Source: JAADHY01 sp964428935 | GTDB lineage: Bacteria; Planctomycetota; Planctomycetia; Planctomycetales; Planctomycetaceae | Reading direction: 5' to 3' | Length of the DNA: 8,332 nt | Assembly: GCA_964428935.1 (NCBI GenBank) | Contig: CAYSAG010000231.1 | Span: forward strand, 1-8,332 | Part shown: in pieces, positions 6,007-8,332 of the stretch | Layout of the letters: the number at the start of each line of letters is the position of its first letter | How positions within the stretch are numbered: the first letter of the stretch is position 1 | The notes under the pieces: model-generated | Told to the model about the DNA's origin: nothing | Seen by the model: only the letters and a program-made list of their open reading frames with translations | Databases searched by the model: none | Translations under genes and position numbers: made by a program

Positions 6007-7767
6007 TCAGGACTGCCGTCGCTGCTCCGAACTGTGCTCCAGCCAGTCCGTCCGGTGTTCGACCGGCGGTCCACAAGGACACGCGAACTGGCGGAGGAAC
6101 CGGGACGCGGTGTCCAGGTCGGGCAGCAAGCACGGGTGCTTGTACTGTTCGGCGCTGCCGCCGGCTCGCTTGGTCCGCTGGACGAACAGCGCGTGCCAGG
6201 CACCGGCCTGGAGGAGCGTCACCTGCAGCGGTTTGAGCCGGCCCGTCGCTCGCTTCTCGCGGTACTCGCAGTTCAATTCCTGCAGCTGCCGGTCGACCAA
6301 GGCGGCCAGCTGCTTGCGGTCGACCTCCGACGGTAGGTCTCGTTCCTCAAGCATCAACACGTAGCCGGGTGGTTCGTTCCAAACGGGGGCCAGCGTGAAC
6401 TGGCGAGGAACCTGACGCAACGACTCGAAGGCCCTCGTCACGGCCTCGACCGCTTGCGACTCGGAAAGCTTCTCGCCCGTCACGTTCGAAATGTGAGCGC
6501 CCTTGTGGAGGAACTTCAGCAGCGGGGTGGTGCCGTGGAAGCCGACGCACTGAACCACGTCGTAAATGTTGTAGCGGTAGAAGCCGGACGACGTCGTCAG
6601 CAGAATGAAGTAGTTCCTGCCCTCCTCCAGCTCGTGGGCCTCCAACACCGTCGGGTGTTCCGACTCGACCTCCTCCTCGGGGACGAATTCGAAAAAGTGC
6701 GTCCGAATTTCGAGAATGCCGGCCGGGTCCAGGTCTCGAACGGGAATGGTCATTCGACCTTCACTGGCCGACAGACCGTGGTCCCGAATGGGCATGGAGC
6801 CGAAGTACTTGCGGAGCTGCCCCAAGTAGGCTCGGCAACTTCCTCCCGTCCACACGGCAATCAGCGTTTCGGAGGGCCAAACGTCCTTGGGGTAAAGGTG
6901 CCCCGTCTGCTCGACAACCCGCTCCAACAACTTCGCCCGACGTCGCCTGGGCTTGGCCTTCCGAAGCAGCCGCTGACGCACCTCGACCGGACAGTCCAAA
7001 GGACGAGAAATGGTGCCGTCGTGAATGTCGCGAATGAGCGACTCCTTGAACCGGTCGGCCAACGTGGCCAAGCGAACCAACGTCCCCGGGTTGGCCGTCA
7101 TGACCACTCCGACCGCCGGGTCGGCCAGACCAAACCGTAACGCGACGTAGTACTTCGTTTCCGGGTCCGTCAGCTTCAACACCTCGGTCGGCACCGCGTA
7201 CATGGTCCGCACAATGGGACGCTGCACGACCGCCACCAAGCCGCTGATGTTTCCGCACGGCGTCCCCGCCTGCGTGCGAAACCGGCAGTAGTCGCTGTTG
7301 ATTTGGAAAATCTGGCTCTCCAGCGCCAACGGGTGGTCGTTGAAGGCCAACACACCCCACGTCTGCCAGCCCCAGCGGTAGTCTTTCAGGAACCGCTCCG
7401 TGACGGGAATGAACTTCGACTGCGAGGTGGTTCCGCTGGTCAGGCAGAACATCATGAGGCGGTTGCCGGAACCGAGCAGCGCGTCGAACTCGCCGACCTT
7501 CATCCGCTCGACGTAAGGTGCGTAAAAGTCGTAGTCAGTAACGGGGAGTCTTGAGCGCAAGTCGGCCGGCGAACGGACCTCGGACAGACCGAACTGGCGT
7601 GAAAATTGGCTGTCGGCGTTCAGGCGGACGAGCCGCTGGAGAGTTTCCCGCTGAATTTCTCGGCAGCGAGCCGTGCTGGCCAAGAAACGTTCCGCTTCGC
7701 GCGTGAGACGTCGCCGAAGAGGGGACCCGACCAGTTTGCGGAGGATGCCGACTGGCAACATGGACAT
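6007..7767 (-). CDS. GH3 auxin-responsive-promoter family protein (ANL-type acyl-acid amido synthetase homologue)
   Basis: The 586-residue length fits the family. Motifs run in GH3 order: ATP-phosphate loop LTSGTTSQSKFIPVT (109-123), adenine-site GLSASEGR (331-338, plant YxSSEG), GFYRYNIYDVVQCVGF (395-410, plant LYRYRVGDVV-GF, with ribose-binding Asp403), VTGEKLSE (429-436), and SAEQYKHP (538-545), matching the plant NQYKTPR block whose Lys lies in the C-terminal lobe. Plant GH3 enzymes adenylate jasmonate, auxin or benzoate-type acids and join them to amino acids; substrates of bacterial homologues are unknown, so only the two-step adenylation/amidation chemistry is inferred. No transmembrane segment or signal is seen; a cytosolic location is expected. 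Two ATGs compete: 7767, and 7761, which has GGGAG (7769-7773) at the better 7-nt spacing against 1 nt for the first. The gene stands alone, converging on anSME. Confidence 0.92.
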   Translation of the reverse strand: MSMLPVGILRKLVGSPLRRRLTREAERFLASTARCREIQRETLQRLVRLNADSQFSRQFGLSEVRSPADLRSRLPVTDYDFYAPYVERMKVGEFDALLGSGNRLMMFCLTSGTTSQSKFIPVTERFLKDYRWGWQTWGVLAFNDHPLALESQIFQINSDYCRFRTQAGTPCGNISGLVAVVQRPIVRTMYAVPTEVLKLTDPETKYYVALRFGLADPAVGVVMTANPGTLVRLATLADRFKESLIRDIHDGTISRPLDCPVEVRQRLLRKAKPRRRRAKLLERVVEQTGHLYPKDVWPSETLIAVWTGGSCRAYLGQLRKYFGSMPIRDHGLSASEGRMTIPVRDLDPAGILEIRTHFFEFVPEEEVESEHPTVLEAHELEEGRNYFILLTTSSGFYRYNIYDVVQCVGFHGTTPLLKFLHKGAHISNVTGEKLSESQAVEAVTRAFESLRQVPRQFTLAPVWNEPPGYVLMLEERDLPSEVDRKQLAALVDRQLQELNCEYREKRATGRLKPLQVTLLQAGAWHALFVQRTKRAGGSAEQYKHPCLLPDLDTASRFLRQFACPCGPPVEHRTDWLEHSSEQRRQS

Positions 7768-7768
7768 G

Positions 7769-7773
7769 CTCCC
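7769..7773 (-). promoter_or_regulatory. Shine-Dalgarno site near the GH3 start
   Basis: GGGAG on the minus strand lies 1 nt from the ATG at 7767 but 7 nt from the in-frame ATG at 7761, which favours the shorter product by two residues. A second purine-rich run, AGGGAGGA at 7782-7789, is 14 nt from the first ATG. Confidence 0.5.
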
Positions 7774-8092
7774 AGGCTACGTCCTCCCTGCCAGAACCCA
7801 AACACGGCGACACCGCCTCCGCTGCGCATCGCTGATTGGCCTGAAGTGCCCCGACGACTTCGAAACGCAACCGCCGACCCCCGGCCGCGCTCCGCTCGCC
7901 GCGTCTCCACGAACCGTGGACTTGGACGCCAAAACTGAGAAAGGGTGGGCACGAAAGCGGACCCCAAAACCAACCGCCGGGCCTCCGACTGCCGGCACCA
8001 GACACGCATGACGTGCCATGCCCAATTCCGCACTGGCCGGCCCCGGCCGCTCCACCTGGCCGCGCTGCCCGACCAGTCGATTTCCGGGGCTC

Positions 8093-8121
8093 ATTATCGG
8101 TCTGAGCGGTCAGAACGTCTA
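8093..8121 (-). promoter_or_regulatory. Candidate sigma-70-type promoter for GH3
   Basis: Read on the minus strand: TAGACG (8121-8116, 4/6 matches to the -35 consensus), a 17-nt spacer, then GATAAT (8098-8093, 5/6 to the -10). Transcription would start near 8086, giving a leader of about 320 nt before GH3. It is the best sigma-70-like pair I found in the window; the sigma factor and activity are untested. Confidence 0.35.
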
Positions 8122-8305
8122 GGCAAATGTGGAAATCTCTAGCGGTGACAAAGATTGGAGAAATGCCGGCGGCGCGGATTCCGACGGTTCTACCGAGGCC
8201 GAAGCAACGCCGGCCGCGCATGGATCTGTCCATTTGTTTCCAGCCAAAAAAACGCATAGACCCTTATCGGCCGGAAACGTGAACAACGTTCGCGCTTCTT
8301 GGAGT

Positions 8306-8323
8306 GCGGCAGTCTTCTGCCGC
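8306..8323. repeat. Second perfect palindrome, 7+4+7, at the right edge
   Basis: GCGGCAG (8306-8312) and CTGCCGC (8317-8323) are exact reverse complements around TCTT. Its sequence is unrelated to the palindrome at 2060-2086. It resembles another short repeat I recall from between planctomycete genes, but copy number could not be checked. It may also be the end of a terminator for a gene to the right of the window. Confidence 0.5.
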
Positions 8324-8332
8324 TTTGGATCC

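Larger units (their letters stand above)
7768..8332. other. Intergenic region upstream of GH3
   Basis: No gene is supported in these 565 bp. The largest frames (minus 7535-8257, minus 7620-8033, minus 7777-8094, plus 7673-8011) overlap GH3 or each other and carry no recognisable motif. On the minus strand the region offers a candidate GH3 promoter at 8093-8121 and so a leader of about 320 nt. In that leader TCCACG/CGTGGA (7906-7911 with 7915-7920, 3-nt loop) and GCATG/CATGC (8006-8010 with 8017-8021) can form small hairpins. The part from 8100 to 8300 is less GC-rich than the rest and includes an A7 run at 8246-8252; a 7-bp inverted repeat joins 8165-8171 and 8208-8214. The second palindrome lies at 8306-8323. 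Confidence 0.5.

Noticed and set aside
4739..6133. 464-codon open frame on the minus strand opposite anSME
   Set aside because: It is antisense to a gene with all its catalytic motifs, its translation has no recognisable motif, and long antisense frames are normal where stop-complement codons (TTA, CTA, TCA) are rare.
6127..6142. CAAGCAC/GTGCTTG inverted repeat resembling the 2060-2086 palindrome
   Set aside because: It lies inside GH3 and encodes the conserved QYKHP segment, so the pairing is explained by the codons and the resemblance is probably accidental.
7777..8094. 105-codon minus-strand frame as a small gene upstream of GH3
   Set aside because: Its ATG overlaps the proposed -10 box, there is no ribosome site, and the translation is low-complexity Arg/Gly/Pro without a motif.

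Overview
The window is GC-rich bacterial chromosome (clearly above 60% G+C by eye, not counted) with no rRNA, tRNA, CRISPR array, transposase, integrase or phage gene visible. The best guess for the host is a planctomycete, possibly of the Pirellulales type. The grounds are a stand-alone anaerobic-type sulfatase maturase, a bacterial GH3 enzyme, long non-coding gaps between genes, and short perfect palindromes of a kind I recall from planctomycete genomes. This is an inference from gene content, and no marker gene settles it.

Layout, left to right. At the left edge, minus strand, is the N-terminal third of an exported trypsin-like (HtrA/DegP-type) serine protease that runs off the window (1-314). 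After a 438-bp gap comes, also on the minus strand, a RadC/JAMM-domain protein with an added N-terminal winged-helix region (753-1727). A 444-bp divergent intergenic region holds a perfect 12+3+12 palindrome. It is followed on the plus strand by a short-chain dehydrogenase/reductase (2172-2903), a Tat-exported nucleoside hydrolase-family protein (3255-4298) and a radical SAM sulfatase-maturating enzyme with a SEC-C zinc tail (4445-5869). Facing this group on the minus strand is a GH3-family adenylating/acyl-acid amido synthetase homologue (6007-7767). The last 565 bp is intergenic and carries a candidate promoter for GH3 and a second palindrome. The window ends exactly on a GGATCC (BamHI) site.

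The genes do not form an obvious pathway. The three plus-strand genes are separated by 351 and 146 bp with GC-rich hairpins in both gaps, so they may be separate transcripts. The nucleoside hydrolase and the protease are predicted to be exported; RadC, SDR, anSME and GH3 are cytosolic. No sulfatase substrate for the maturase is present.

The points most worth a second look are the SEC-C tail on a complete three-cluster anSME, the winged-helix/RadC fusion with an eroded helix-hairpin-helix, the bacterial GH3 with a long structured leader, the nucleoside hydrolase lacking the usual C-terminal His, the two palindromes, and an isoleucine-specific preference for ATT (54 of 68 Ile codons, hand count) in an otherwise GC-ending codon background. 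I do not see a coherent new multi-gene system.
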